Positions 24,601 to 28,560 of a stretch of 46,517 bases of DNA are shown piece by piece. The translations under genes were made by a program, and so were the position numbers. The stretch's first letter is position 1. Every line of letters starts with the position of its first letter. The notes under the pieces are model-generated. The model was not told the origin of the DNA. It made no database searches and saw only the letters and a list, made by a program, of their open reading frames with translations. The stretch is from Saccoglossus kowalevskii (Eukaryota; Hemichordata; Enteropneusta; Harrimaniidae): contig NW_003147296.1 of assembly GCF_000003605.2 (NCBI RefSeq), forward strand, positions 7,502 to 54,018. The letters are read 5' to 3'.

Positions 24601-25167
24601 ACACTTGTTCATACATTGACTGATCTGTGTTATGTAATGTATGGAAAATGATTCACAAATATTTGCATGTTAACGGTATATGATAACAACAATGTCTTAC
24701 TATCTTTATTACCTAGTTCAAACCTTGTGCGACTAGAAATATACTTTGAAACTTTAAACTACGAGTCGGTGTACGAATTGGCTGCATACAAGGTAGTTAA
24801 ATCCTGTTTCTTGTATATGGCCATTGCATTTTCTGCTATACTAGCTGCTCCACATAGCTGTAAACGAAATACTGTATTTGGTTCTCCTATTTTCACAAAA
24901 TCCAGTTAAGGTGCGATTGTTTTTACGTGTGTTATTTATCTATTTTGTTAATTCATTACACTTGTGTTATTATTTCAGTGGGAAGACGTCCTGAGTGATA
25001 TCGGAGGAACATTTGGACTTTATGTTGGAATATCAATCATATCCTTCTGTGAATTTGTGAGTTTTGTTGTTGTACTTTGTCGGCAATATCGCAAGAAAAA
25101 CAAAGACACAGTTGGTCAGTGGAACCAGAAACAGTCGCGTGTTAGAGAACACGCTGTAATAACATAA
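3373..25167 (+). CDS. Gene A: mosaic DEG/ENaC channel with LDLa, fucolectin and PAN modules (23 exons, spliced)
   Basis: This is a plasma-membrane cation-channel subunit of the degenerin/ENaC/ASIC family. Domains by residue, counted from the first full codon at 3374: cytosolic N-terminus with the HG gating motif (61-62); TM1 (about 77-97); first ectodomain strand with FPSVTVCN (109-155); three LDLa repeats (156-276); three fucolectin FTP modules (277-414, 415-559, 560-707); PAN/apple (708-803); a fourth LDLa (804-853); finger, knuckle and palm of the channel with its Cys-rich pattern (854-1205); TM2 with GIS filter (about 1216-1240); a short basic cytosolic tail and stop. The total is about 1267 residues, against 500-600 for ordinary family members. 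All exon phases join without a break, so the gene looks intact. The gating stimulus is unknown; an acid, peptide or glycan ligand are all possible. The initiator is not in the first listed exon frame before residue 47, so a 5' exon is missing from this model. Confidence 0.9.
3721..4533. mobile_element. Long-TIR MITE-like DNA transposon
   Basis: The two ends are imperfect inverted repeats of more than 100 bp. The left end begins TTTTCACCGG and continues through GTTCCACAGCAGCTTG. The reverse complement of the right end begins TTTTCACCGG and also contains GTTCCACAGCAGCTTG. Further in, GGTGCGC...TTAGCAAC...GAACGT...CTGTGACG is shared by both arms. The right arm carries about 130 bp of extra sequence (4332-4460). 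No transposase frame is present. I see no clear target-site duplication, so the outer boundaries are approximate. Confidence 0.75.
3972..4089. mobile_element. 118-bp MITE nested in the larger MITE, 7-bp target duplication
   Basis: Perfect 14-bp terminal inverted repeats, CACAGTCCCTCTAT at 3972-3985 and ATAGAGGGACTGTG at 4076-4089, are flanked by the direct repeat TTTAGAG at 3965-3971 and 4090-4096. This is a complete insertion scar. It entered after the host MITE was in place. There is no coding capacity. A 7-bp duplication does not settle the superfamily: hAT elements normally give 8 bp. Confidence 0.8.
5243..5263. other. 3' UTR hairpin of the LINE
   Basis: A perfect 10-bp stem, AAAAACCTTC and GAAGGTTTTT around a single A, sits about 10 bases inside an AATAAAG/ATTATT-type LINE 3' terminus (minus strand). 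A stem here is the sort of structure that the LINE's own reverse transcriptase could recognise. That role is inferred. Confidence 0.5.
5823..7140 (-). pseudogene. LINE reverse transcriptase remnant
   Basis: The minus strand carries GCNLSPNLFNILPDDL (RT block with the usual G-x-x-L-S-P-x-L-F) followed by QYAVDIALISETEGGL. The latter is the catalytic Y-A-D-D block, with the first Asp changed to Val (about 6437-6426). A TAA at 6555-6557 interrupts the GVxQG block. The downstream segment 6089-5823 (MYGAEIW..., FYRFILGVSK, AELGRL) matches the post-RT region of such LINEs. The substituted Asp and the stop make it non-functional. Confidence 0.8.
7393..8330 (-). pseudogene. LINE AP-type endonuclease remnant
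   Basis: Three hallmark motifs appear in order on the minus strand: LQETW (8267-8281), AGDFNS (around 7942-7955) and SDHCPICFSV (around 7632-7605). These are the catalytic Glu, Asp/Asn and Asp/His blocks of apurinic-type LINE endonucleases. The GGVSILFKSG block at about 8180-8150 fits the same fold. They lie in different frames with stops between, so no active enzyme can be made. Confidence 0.75.
8330..8515 (-). pseudogene. SGNH hydrolase-like fragment of the LINE
   Basis: In shifted frames the minus strand encodes VDILIIGDPMTN (near 8505-8470) and then MVILHVGTNDVSD (near 8358-8325). These are blocks I and III of the SGNH/GDSL esterase fold found in ORFs of CR1/L2-type LINEs. The nucleophile block normally reads GDS; here the codon at about 8479-8484 is CCC (Pro) instead of a serine codon, so the active site is lost. 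The fragment stops soon after block III, where endonuclease sequence follows almost at once. Confidence 0.6.
8867..9463 (-). pseudogene. LINE ORF1 remnant with viroplasmin-like (RNase H1 N-terminal type) domain
   Basis: From an ATG at 9463 the minus strand reads a short basic leader, an in-frame TAG, then MNFYAVVIGQKTG, TTWKEC and NGYPG (about 9325-9236). After a frameshift the match resumes as ATEDAEQYIQMYA. This order (Y-A-V-V-x-G, G-I, T-x-W-x-E-C, G-Y/F-P-G, then EEAE-Y) is that of the viroplasmin/RNase H1 N-terminal fold, which binds RNA-DNA hybrids. A second shifted frame (9115-8867) is Asn- and Ser-rich and ends in an amphipathic stretch. The domain could bind the retrotransposition intermediate. 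It is clearly inactive here. Confidence 0.65.
9476..10632. other. Intron 1 remainder, nothing recognised
   Basis: Open stretches at 9790-10146 (plus) and 10442-10636 (plus) have no recognisable motifs and lack matching splice phases. No RNA gene or repeat is evident. The last bases, TCTGTATTGCAG, form the acceptor of the next exon and are shared with gene B. Confidence 0.5.
10633..10774 (+). CDS. Gene A exon: first ectodomain strand, FPSVTVCN
   Basis: Acceptor TATTGCAG, donor TATG|GTATGT; starts phase 0 and ends phase 1. It encodes IAVVSSTELMFPSVTVCNTN followed by KLRRSAV. In the family, FPAVTICN-x-N immediately follows TM1 and holds the first conserved ectodomain cysteine. The shuffled modules begin right after this exon, where ordinary channels continue into the finger. 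Confidence 0.9.
10775..11167 (+). other. Intron, nothing recognised
   Basis: AT-rich intron of about 390 bp. It has no similarity by eye to the equivalent intron of gene B (40128-40424), although the flanking exons are over 90 percent identical. Confidence 0.6.
11168..11287 (+). CDS. Gene A exon: LDLa repeat 1
   Basis: This is a single 120-bp exon, phase 1 on both sides (acceptor CTCCACAG, donor TATG|GTAAAT). It has six cysteines in LDLa spacing and the Ca-binding end CDGIIHCEDKSDENDC. LDLa repeats are about 40-residue Ca-dependent ligand-binding modules of extracellular proteins. It differs from the gene B copy at about 7 of 120 bases. Confidence 0.92.
11358..11700. repeat. Intronic tandem array, alternating 66/68-bp units
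   Basis: The phrase CTGGTAGTTATTGTACCC begins at 11370, 11436, 11504, 11570 and 11638 (the last with one base changed), so spacings are 66, 68, 66 and 68. Alternate units are nearly identical (ATCAGATATAGTAG against ATCTAAGAT), showing a dimeric higher-order unit of 134 bp. It is non-coding and lies 70 bp after the LDLa1 donor. Confidence 0.9.
11701..12182 (+). other. Intron remainder, nothing recognised
   Basis: AT-rich intron between the tandem array and the LDLa2 acceptor (GTTGTTAG). No conserved element is seen. Confidence 0.5.
12183..12305 (+). CDS. Gene A exon: LDLa repeat 2
   Basis: A 123-bp exon, phase 1-1, donor TGTG|GTAAGT. It encodes ECGKDEFHCDNGSEQGAC and then VCDKILDCYDGQDEDKC: six cysteines with the acidic Ca-binding cluster intact. 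Its counterpart in gene B differs at about 18 of 123 bases. Confidence 0.92.
12306..12648 (+). other. Intron, nothing recognised
   Basis: A 343-bp AT-rich intron with a clean GTAAGT donor and TTTTCAG acceptor. No further structure is seen. Confidence 0.6.
12649..12768 (+). CDS. Gene A exon: LDLa repeat 3
   Basis: A 120-bp exon, phase 1-1, acceptor ATTTTCAG, donor TGTG|GTAAGC. It encodes ECDVMTDYRC, LECISKVKTC and CDGEYDCRDGSDESNTVC, with six cysteines and an intact Ca-binding cluster. The gene B copy has a GC donor at the same point. Confidence 0.92.
13048..13075. other. Single 28-bp sequence homologous to the gene B minisatellite unit
   Basis: In the intron after LDLa3 this stretch includes GTCATTGCAATACAACATT and matches the 28-bp unit repeated about 100 times in the same intron of gene B at about 24 of 28 positions. 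It occurs only once here. It looks like the single-copy ancestor of the array. Confidence 0.7.
13124..13324 (+). CDS. Gene A exon: FTP (fucolectin) module 1, first half
   Basis: A 201-bp exon, phase 1-1, acceptor TTCAACAG, donor GAAT|GTAAGT. It encodes NIAPMAPSS, ELAYDGNTSTCS, EPFWSIDLGS and VYDVTITHNGNYE. This follows the fucolectin/tachylectin-4/pentraxin FTP plan (N-x-A, A-x-DGNT, EPWWRVDLG, V-x-I-x-N). The second Trp is kept, but the His of the CxH-T loop and the RLDCC end are missing, so the sugar site is lost. Confidence 0.85.
13325..13799 (+). other. Intron inside FTP module 1
   Basis: The GTAAGT donor and TTTGCAAG acceptor define a phase-1 intron at the same position as the internal introns of FTP modules 2 and 3. 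Nothing else is recognised. Confidence 0.6.
13800..14012 (+). CDS. Gene A exon: FTP module 1, second half
   Basis: A 213-bp exon, phase 1-1, donor GTAG|GTGAGT. It encodes LTNAEIRIGGD, ENELCTARL, VECDDPLYGRYLSIQVMEST and LILCEVEIMAV. This is the C-terminal part of an FTP fold (RL-x-GA-x-V-x-VG, C, C, GRYVSIQ, LCEVEV). The acceptor choice at AAG|AT rather than nearby AGs gives the same length as the other two modules. Confidence 0.87.
14013..14771 (+). other. Intron containing a tRNA-like repeat
   Basis: A 759-bp intron between FTP modules 1 and 2. Apart from the tRNA-like segment at 14257-14334 I see no structure. Confidence 0.6.
14257..14334 (+). repeat. tRNA-like / SINE-head sequence
   Basis: It has a good internal box A (TAGTAGGTAGCGCGTC) and an exact box B core (GAGTTCGAACCCCG) at normal spacing, and the ends pair weakly (GTGA with TCAC). 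The T-stem has mismatches and no proper anticodon arm can be drawn, so this is more likely a tRNA-derived SINE or pseudogene than a working tRNA. Confidence 0.45.
14772..14993 (+). CDS. Gene A exon: FTP module 2, first half
   Basis: A 222-bp exon, phase 1-1, acceptor TTATTCCAG, donor TGTG|GTGCGT. It encodes SNVAYGKPVEQSS, AVDGDTSSDY, SCMHTQ, EPWWRVDVG and ITNRLDCC, nearly the FTP consensus. The His at 14897 and the Arg at 14978 are 27 residues apart, as are His52 and Arg79 of eel fucolectin, and the adjacent Cys pair of RLDCC is present. Sugar binding is therefore plausible. Confidence 0.93.
14994..15564 (+). other. Intron inside FTP module 2
   Basis: A GTGCGT donor and TTTTACTAG acceptor at the module's conserved phase-1 position. 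It contains an AATT-rich microsatellite near 15395-15415 and nothing else recognised. Confidence 0.6.
15565..15777 (+). CDS. Gene A exon: FTP module 2, second half
   Basis: A 213-bp exon, phase 1-1, donor AAAG|GTAAGC. It encodes NRLIGAEVRVG, NTLCGIVTR, INCGDNVVGRYVSIQIL and LHVCEVQVFGK. The Arg at 15570-15572 falls seven residues after the RLDCC Arg, matching the third fucose-binding residue (Arg86) of eel fucolectin. Confidence 0.93.
15778..16112 (+). other. Intron between FTP modules 2 and 3
   Basis: 335 bp, GTAAGC donor and TCCCCAG acceptor. Nothing recognised. Confidence 0.6.
16113..16340 (+). CDS. Gene A exon: FTP module 3, first half
   Basis: A 228-bp exon, phase 1-1, acceptor ATTCCCCAG, donor TGTG|GTATGT. 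It encodes LSNVAFNKSAYMSS, KAVDGNTYPV, GTCIHS, EPWWRVDLGG and YNRLDCC. His at 16244 and Arg at 16325 keep the 27-residue spacing of the fucolectin binding site. Confidence 0.93.
16341..17321 (+). other. Intron inside FTP module 3
   Basis: A 981-bp AT-rich intron with GTATGT donor and TTCTTGTAG acceptor, at the conserved internal FTP position. Short open stretches at 16338-16725 are uninterpretable. Confidence 0.6.
17322..17537 (+). CDS. Gene A exon: FTP module 3, second half
   Basis: A 216-bp exon, phase 1-1, donor GATG|GTAAGT. It encodes KRLAGAAVRVGYYED, LRCGQQI, RECSTPILGRFVSVQIEG and LHICEVEVFAD. Arg at 17327-17329 completes the His-Arg-Arg set of this module. It is followed 91 bp later by the PAN exon. 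Confidence 0.93.
17629..17916 (+). CDS. Gene A exon: PAN/apple-like domain
   Basis: A 288-bp exon, phase 1-1, acceptor TTTTTTCCAG, donor GGAG|GTATGG. It encodes KVYNDMSLEKCLSKCYFQ, FVCKSFDY and MYVCTIYSVD, then YYQRL. The pattern C-x3-C, C-K-S-F-x-Y, C-x-I-Y/L-S matches PAN/apple modules, which bind proteins or carbohydrates. The N-terminal third (QRALLGLFDKQQFRR) is less typical and may be a linker. Confidence 0.8.
18047..18196 (+). CDS. Gene A exon: LDLa repeat 4
   Basis: A 150-bp exon, phase 1-1, acceptor TTTTTATAG, donor AACA|GTGAGT. It encodes HCPPDMWQCGSGECLHTYRV and then CDVIIDCLDSSDEEGC, a canonical six-Cys LDLa with intact Ca cluster. It is the last inserted module; the next exon resumes channel sequence. 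Confidence 0.92.
18197..19612 (+). other. Intron with a TTAA-flanked MITE
   Basis: A 1.4-kb intron. Apart from the MITE at 18301-18440 nothing is recognised; the open stretch at 18708-18971 is an AT-rich chance frame. Confidence 0.6.
18301..18440. mobile_element. 140-bp MITE with TTAA ends (piggyBac-like)
   Basis: The ends are TTAAAGCGGGA and TCCCGCTTTAA. The inverted repeats match at about 20 of 24 positions (to CACCTG on one arm and CAGGTG on the other). TTAA at both outer edges is the target duplication expected of piggyBac-type transposition. The element is clearly more GC-rich than its surroundings and has no coding capacity. Confidence 0.75.
19613..19913 (+). CDS. Gene A exon: channel finger resumes
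   Basis: A 301-bp exon, starts phase 1 and ends phase 2 (CCAAG|GTATTG). It encodes LWMDVFKNITEDV, TRFKTFSSTP, LKLTEAEILAYGHQMDDFIL and QCNYNSEKCEP. In ASIC-type channels this corresponds to the finger helices ending in the D-x-L-x-x-C-x-(F/Y)-x-G-x-x-C motif. It is the first exon with asymmetric phase, marking the end of the shuffled block. Confidence 0.9.
19914..20361 (+). other. Intron, nothing recognised
   Basis: A 448-bp intron, GTATTG donor, TATTTTCAG acceptor. Confidence 0.6.
20362..20465 (+). CDS. Gene A exon: YGNCFQFN motif
   Basis: A 104-bp exon, phase 2 in and phase 1 out, donor TATG|GTAAGT. It encodes DFVAFQNDFYGNCFQFNAGS, the family's highly conserved D-F-x5-YG-x-C-(Y/F)-x-F-N-(S/A)-G segment of the ectodomain. 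Confidence 0.93.
20500..21060. repeat. Degenerate tandem repeat in intron
   Basis: The phrase AATGAGCAAAT or close variants (AATGAGCAGG, CAATGAGCTAAG, CAATGAGAAAT) recurs at intervals of roughly 40-60 bp, with linked phrases such as GGTAACATGTxC and ACCATAT. It appears to be an old, diverged minisatellite filling the intron between 20466 and 21233. Unit boundaries cannot be fixed by eye. Confidence 0.5.
21234..21397 (+). CDS. Gene A exon: ectodomain LQLTLF...YGQDSGARV
   Basis: A 164-bp exon, phase 1 in and phase 0 out, donor AAAGAG|GTATGA. It encodes GLQLTLFTEQEDYLSIYGQD, then GARVAILPRG, FPVDEG and KPGTITSIALKE. This matches the G-L-x-L-x-L-x(9)-Y...GV-x-V-x-I-H...P...G-x-x-V-x-P-G segment of the family. 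Confidence 0.92.
21398..22196 (+). other. Intron, nothing recognised
   Basis: A 799-bp intron. An antisense open stretch at 21850-22224 overlaps the following exon and shows no motif. Confidence 0.6.
22197..22298 (+). CDS. Gene A exon: PYGNC segment
   Basis: A 102-bp exon, phase 0-0, acceptor CTTTCAG, donor ACTA|GTAAGT. It encodes KVNVRMPWPYGNCTNGQTEQ and YDQQNNTLYSIL, matching the family's R-L-x-x-P-Y-x-x-C block. Confidence 0.92.
22299..22607 (+). other. Intron, nothing recognised
   Basis: A 309-bp AT-rich intron, acceptor TTATATTATAG. Confidence 0.6.
22608..22713 (+). CDS. Gene A exon: cysteine-rich CxxxC...CGC
   Basis: A 106-bp exon, phase 0 in and phase 1 out, donor CAAG|GTATGT. It encodes SCEKACSENALIHYCGCSEY and then DAPRCQLL, the family's C-x-x-x-C...C-x-C...C thumb disulfide set. 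Confidence 0.92.
22714..23018 (+). other. Intron, nothing recognised
   Basis: A 305-bp intron, acceptor GATTACACAG. Confidence 0.6.
23019..23091 (+). CDS. Gene A exon: CSCPSPC
   Basis: A 73-bp exon, phase 1 in and phase 2 out, donor TGCAA|GTAAGT. It encodes ELCRQLTKYLYN and EIKCSCPSPC, the conserved C-x-C-P-x-x-C at the base of the thumb. Confidence 0.9.
23092..24188 (+). other. Intron, nothing recognised
   Basis: A 1.1-kb intron. The antisense frames at 23591-23982 contain no motif I recognise. Confidence 0.6.
24189..24246 (+). CDS. Gene A exon: ETNYDMTLSQSLWPS
   Basis: A 58-bp exon, phase 2 in and phase 0 out, donor TCTG|GTATGT. With the two preceding bases it encodes KETNYDMTLSQSLWPSDVYL, matching the family motif C-x-x-T-x-Y-x-x-x-x-S-x-S-x-W-P-S. 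It is too short to be found as an isolated open frame. Confidence 0.93.
24350..24420 (+). CDS. Gene A exon: pre-palm linker
   Basis: A 71-bp exon, phase 0 in and phase 2 out, acceptor TTATGTAG, donor GCCAG|GTAATC. It encodes NKLLKTLKWQHSKLKN, a basic helix in the region between the WPS motif and the N-x-x-x-L-x-I/V-Y-F strand. This part is variable in the family, so the call rests on phase and position. Confidence 0.8.
24421..24716 (+). other. Intron, nothing recognised
   Basis: A 296-bp intron, donor GTAATC, acceptor TTACCTAG. Confidence 0.6.
24717..24792 (+). CDS. Gene A exon: LEIYFETLNYESV strand
   Basis: A 76-bp exon, phase 2 in and phase 0 out, donor AAG|GTAGTT. It encodes SNLVRLEIYFETLNYESVYE and LAAYK, matching N-x-x-x-L-x-V-Y-F-x-x-L-x-Y-E of the last extracellular strand before TM2. 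Confidence 0.93.
24979..25167 (+). CDS. Gene A terminal exon: TM2 and C-terminus
   Basis: Acceptor TTATTTCAG; phase 0; stop TAA at 25165-25167. It encodes WEDVLSDIGGTFGLYVGISI, a further hydrophobic run through EFVSFVVVL, and a short basic tail (CRQYRKKNK). D-I-G-G-x-x-G-L-x-x-G-x-S is the family's pore signature; GIS occupies the G/S-x-S selectivity-filter position. The tail has no obvious trafficking motif. Confidence 0.95.
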   Translation, partial: WEDVLSDIGGTFGLYVGISIISFCEFVSFVVVLCRQYRKKNKDTVGQWNQKQSRVREHAVIT

Positions 25168-28100
25168 TTCCAATGAGGTATAACAATTACAAAACAGAAT
25201 AGTTCAGAATAGTTCAACTAAATTCAAAATAATCAGTGATTACAGTTAAACTATAAGCACATACAACTTGAAGCTGTAGTCGATTCCAATGTGTCAATAG
25301 AAATGTTATTTTCATCTATACTAACACATTTATATGTTGTATATCCATGAATCCATGTTTTATGTTTGTCATGATTAGGTTTACTAATACATCATCAGAT
25401 TGGTCATTTAATTTATCAGAATATTAGCATTCTTTCTAGTATCGCCGACGGTTTGAACAATGGTGAAATGCATACACATCAAGCATTTCTGCATTTCTTA
25501 TGTGCGTCCATGTTCGATATTATTGTGAATACCATTCGATTAAAACTATTTTTTCAATGAGGTATATGTCATCAACTCTGTACTCCACCTATATAAGTGG
25601 TTTGCTATTAAAGTTAGTTCAAATCTGACTGGTTTACATCAAGTGTATTGTTTATTAGTATCATTAACTGCATAGCTTTGCAAATTATTTTACAAGTTAC
25701 AGTGGCAGCACGAGCTGCAACTTGAGAGCAATTCAGAGTGTGCTTTAGTTTTAGCATCATTTCATTATAACAGTCTGAATCTAGCTAGCTGATTATCTGA
25801 ATATCACATGCATATGATATCATATCTGTGTTTCCAACCGAAACTGAATGAAGAAAACCCAACTATGAACAATATTGTAGGTGAGCGATCAACTGATCAA
25901 AACAGAGAAACATAGTTGATGTTTTACTATAAGTTTGAAGATTTGTAACGAGACAGTCAAGTTCAATGGATGATTCTTTGGTAATTTTGTTTATTGTTCA
26001 CGTGTACTTATGATGTCTGATGTTTAGGTTGTTTTTCTACCAGTACATTCTATCCGGTCCTGTCCTGTCAATATTGTTCAGTAATCACTCGCTTCATCAA
26101 ACCAAAATAAAGATATGTGTTCTCATGTAGTCAAGTTCTCCTAATCAAGAAAATCAAATTTGTGTTAAAAGTTTCATACTGTATGAGAAGTTAAGTGTCT
26201 AGCAATACTTTCGAATTAATCGGTATATGTTGCTTAACGAATTCATACACTAATTTAATAATTTTGTTGATATCCCAAAAACAAATTGCTCAAATGGATT
26301 AAACTTTTGTATAGTTGAGTGGCTAACACTACTTTAAAATTAAACTGCGCTCTAATAAACTACTTTCACCCTGTTGTGTATAAATTTTCAAATCAGATGG
26401 AAAATGAGCGATAGGACACCATTTTGTTTGATAATGTTCTTCAGGTGCCATAATTCTAAGATTTCTTACCTTATGGCTCAAGGCAATGTCATGTCAAATG
26501 ACCCGTCAAGTTGACAATATAATGTGTGATTGTCATGAAAACCGTGATGACAAACAAATGAAGGTGCATTTTATGACGCATGATATAGATGAATGTGCAG
26601 TCAACTCGAAAAGTACACAAAGACCGCTAGCAAAAATGTCATCATATTATGTGTGCATTAATGTGAATTTGAATAATTAATGAGATTAATGTCATTAAAA
26701 ATAAGGTACATGTCATGTATCTCCAACACTATATTCAACCAACATCTGCGGTTTGTTGATGCTTTCCTACAGTGTCTTGGTCTGTGAGTACAATACAATA
26801 ACTGTTATCTTTATTTTGAATGACTTGCTACAAGCAGAATGGAAAAGATAAATTCATCTTTATACAGTTTTTCGTCGATTTTTTCTCACGAACTCGGGGA
26901 TTTTGTAGTTTGTAACTCCTTACCTTCTTAAAATTGTACTGTGCACATTACTTCCAAAAGAAACTAGCAGAATTGTGTGTGCCCGTTCTTTTTGACAAAA
27001 CTACTAACACCTAACTACTATATAAATGACCTATTTAATCTGCAAGAAGAATAGACAATGTTGATTGATACAATATATCCAAGTTTATCTTCAATCTGCT
27101 CATGTGCATTTCAAGGTATGTGGCAGCATAAACACCGTTTTAGATCAATTTTATTGTTGATGTTGTTTTGAGAAAACAACAAACATAATCGTACATGCAT
27201 TGTCAGATTACAATCAAAATATACACTATTGTATCTATCATGGCATGAATTGAGCTGTGTCAACGACCTGTTATGTTTAGGTGTAAAAACAGTGTGTGTG
27301 CACCATAGAGACCGTAAAGTGGATGATCACTGTCTGGTGCATGACATCATTTGAGAAATGTTGATGTGTGTGCACTCAACTCGAAATAGTAAGCTCCATT
27401 ATCTTGCTAGCTAAGAAAAATTTCATCAAACATTCAAAGTATTTATATGCACATTTATGTGTGATATTCTTGTGAATTAAGTAAATTAATACTATAAAAT
27501 AGTTTACGTACATCATTCATCACCAAACACATAATACAAAGTTATTATAATTGGTAAATGTTTCTTTTACATGTACAATAATCAAAATGTTCTATTTTAT
27601 ATTCTTCTTAAACGTAAGTTTCTCTGGATATACTATTAGACTCTAATTACTGAATTTGTAATTGCAATGGGATGTACATCTTCAATGTATCTGAATGTGG
27701 AACCAAATGGTTTGGCTTGTGTACCTTTTGTGCTCAATTAATATATATAGCAATTATGCTACATAGGAATAATCTGCACTTTACTATGGCCAGGAATAAG
27801 AATATACTACGTAGGGGGTAATGTGAAAATAAAGGGAAATATGATCAGAATGTACCCACTAAATTACTCAACTACAACTGGAAAAACATTCGTGCCCAAT
27901 AACATGATACATGATAAATATATATGTCTTCCGATTGATGACATTAATGTTATACTATATTGTCCATTCGCCCTGCAGGTCCCGCGTTTTTGACCGATTT
28001 CAATATTTTTCACAATTTCATACTTACATGTAAGCTTTTCATTCATTATATAGATGAACGCTTACATATAAGCTTGTTGGTCCAGCATACACTAAGCATG

Positions 28101-28560
28101 ACTTCGTCATGTACTGCTTCTAATCAATAAGTAACACTTCCCAACATGTATTAGAAATTTTAGTTATAGCAGGAATGTATGTAAATGCTATGACACTTCT
28201 ACCCGTGAGTGTTTGCCAGAGAAGTCAATTTTTAGTGTACCAATACCACTGCGCATGTGTGAATTTTCACAACCACCCCACACATTTTTGTAACCAGCAA
28301 AGGTGCTGAACATAGACCAACTAATTATATCAAAAACTATCCATCACACAATATGAAAGTAGATACGGATATTATATTAATATGTAGTTGGGTTAAAATT
28401 ACAGTGTCATAGAAAGACAGTTTGAAATAGCGTGTAGTGAATGTGAACTTACAATGATTAGATGTACATGTGCAATTTGAATCACTGACGCCACAAACTA
28501 CATTCAGAATATATTCCTGCACACAAATATACCACTTGTATGTGCTGTGAAATTCCCTAA
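25168..28560. other. 3' flank of gene A, possible 3' UTR
   Basis: AT-rich and non-coding. Consensus AATAAA hexamers at 26106-26111 and 26354-26359 are the best candidate polyadenylation signals, but none can be confirmed from sequence. Otherwise nothing is recognised. Confidence 0.4.
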
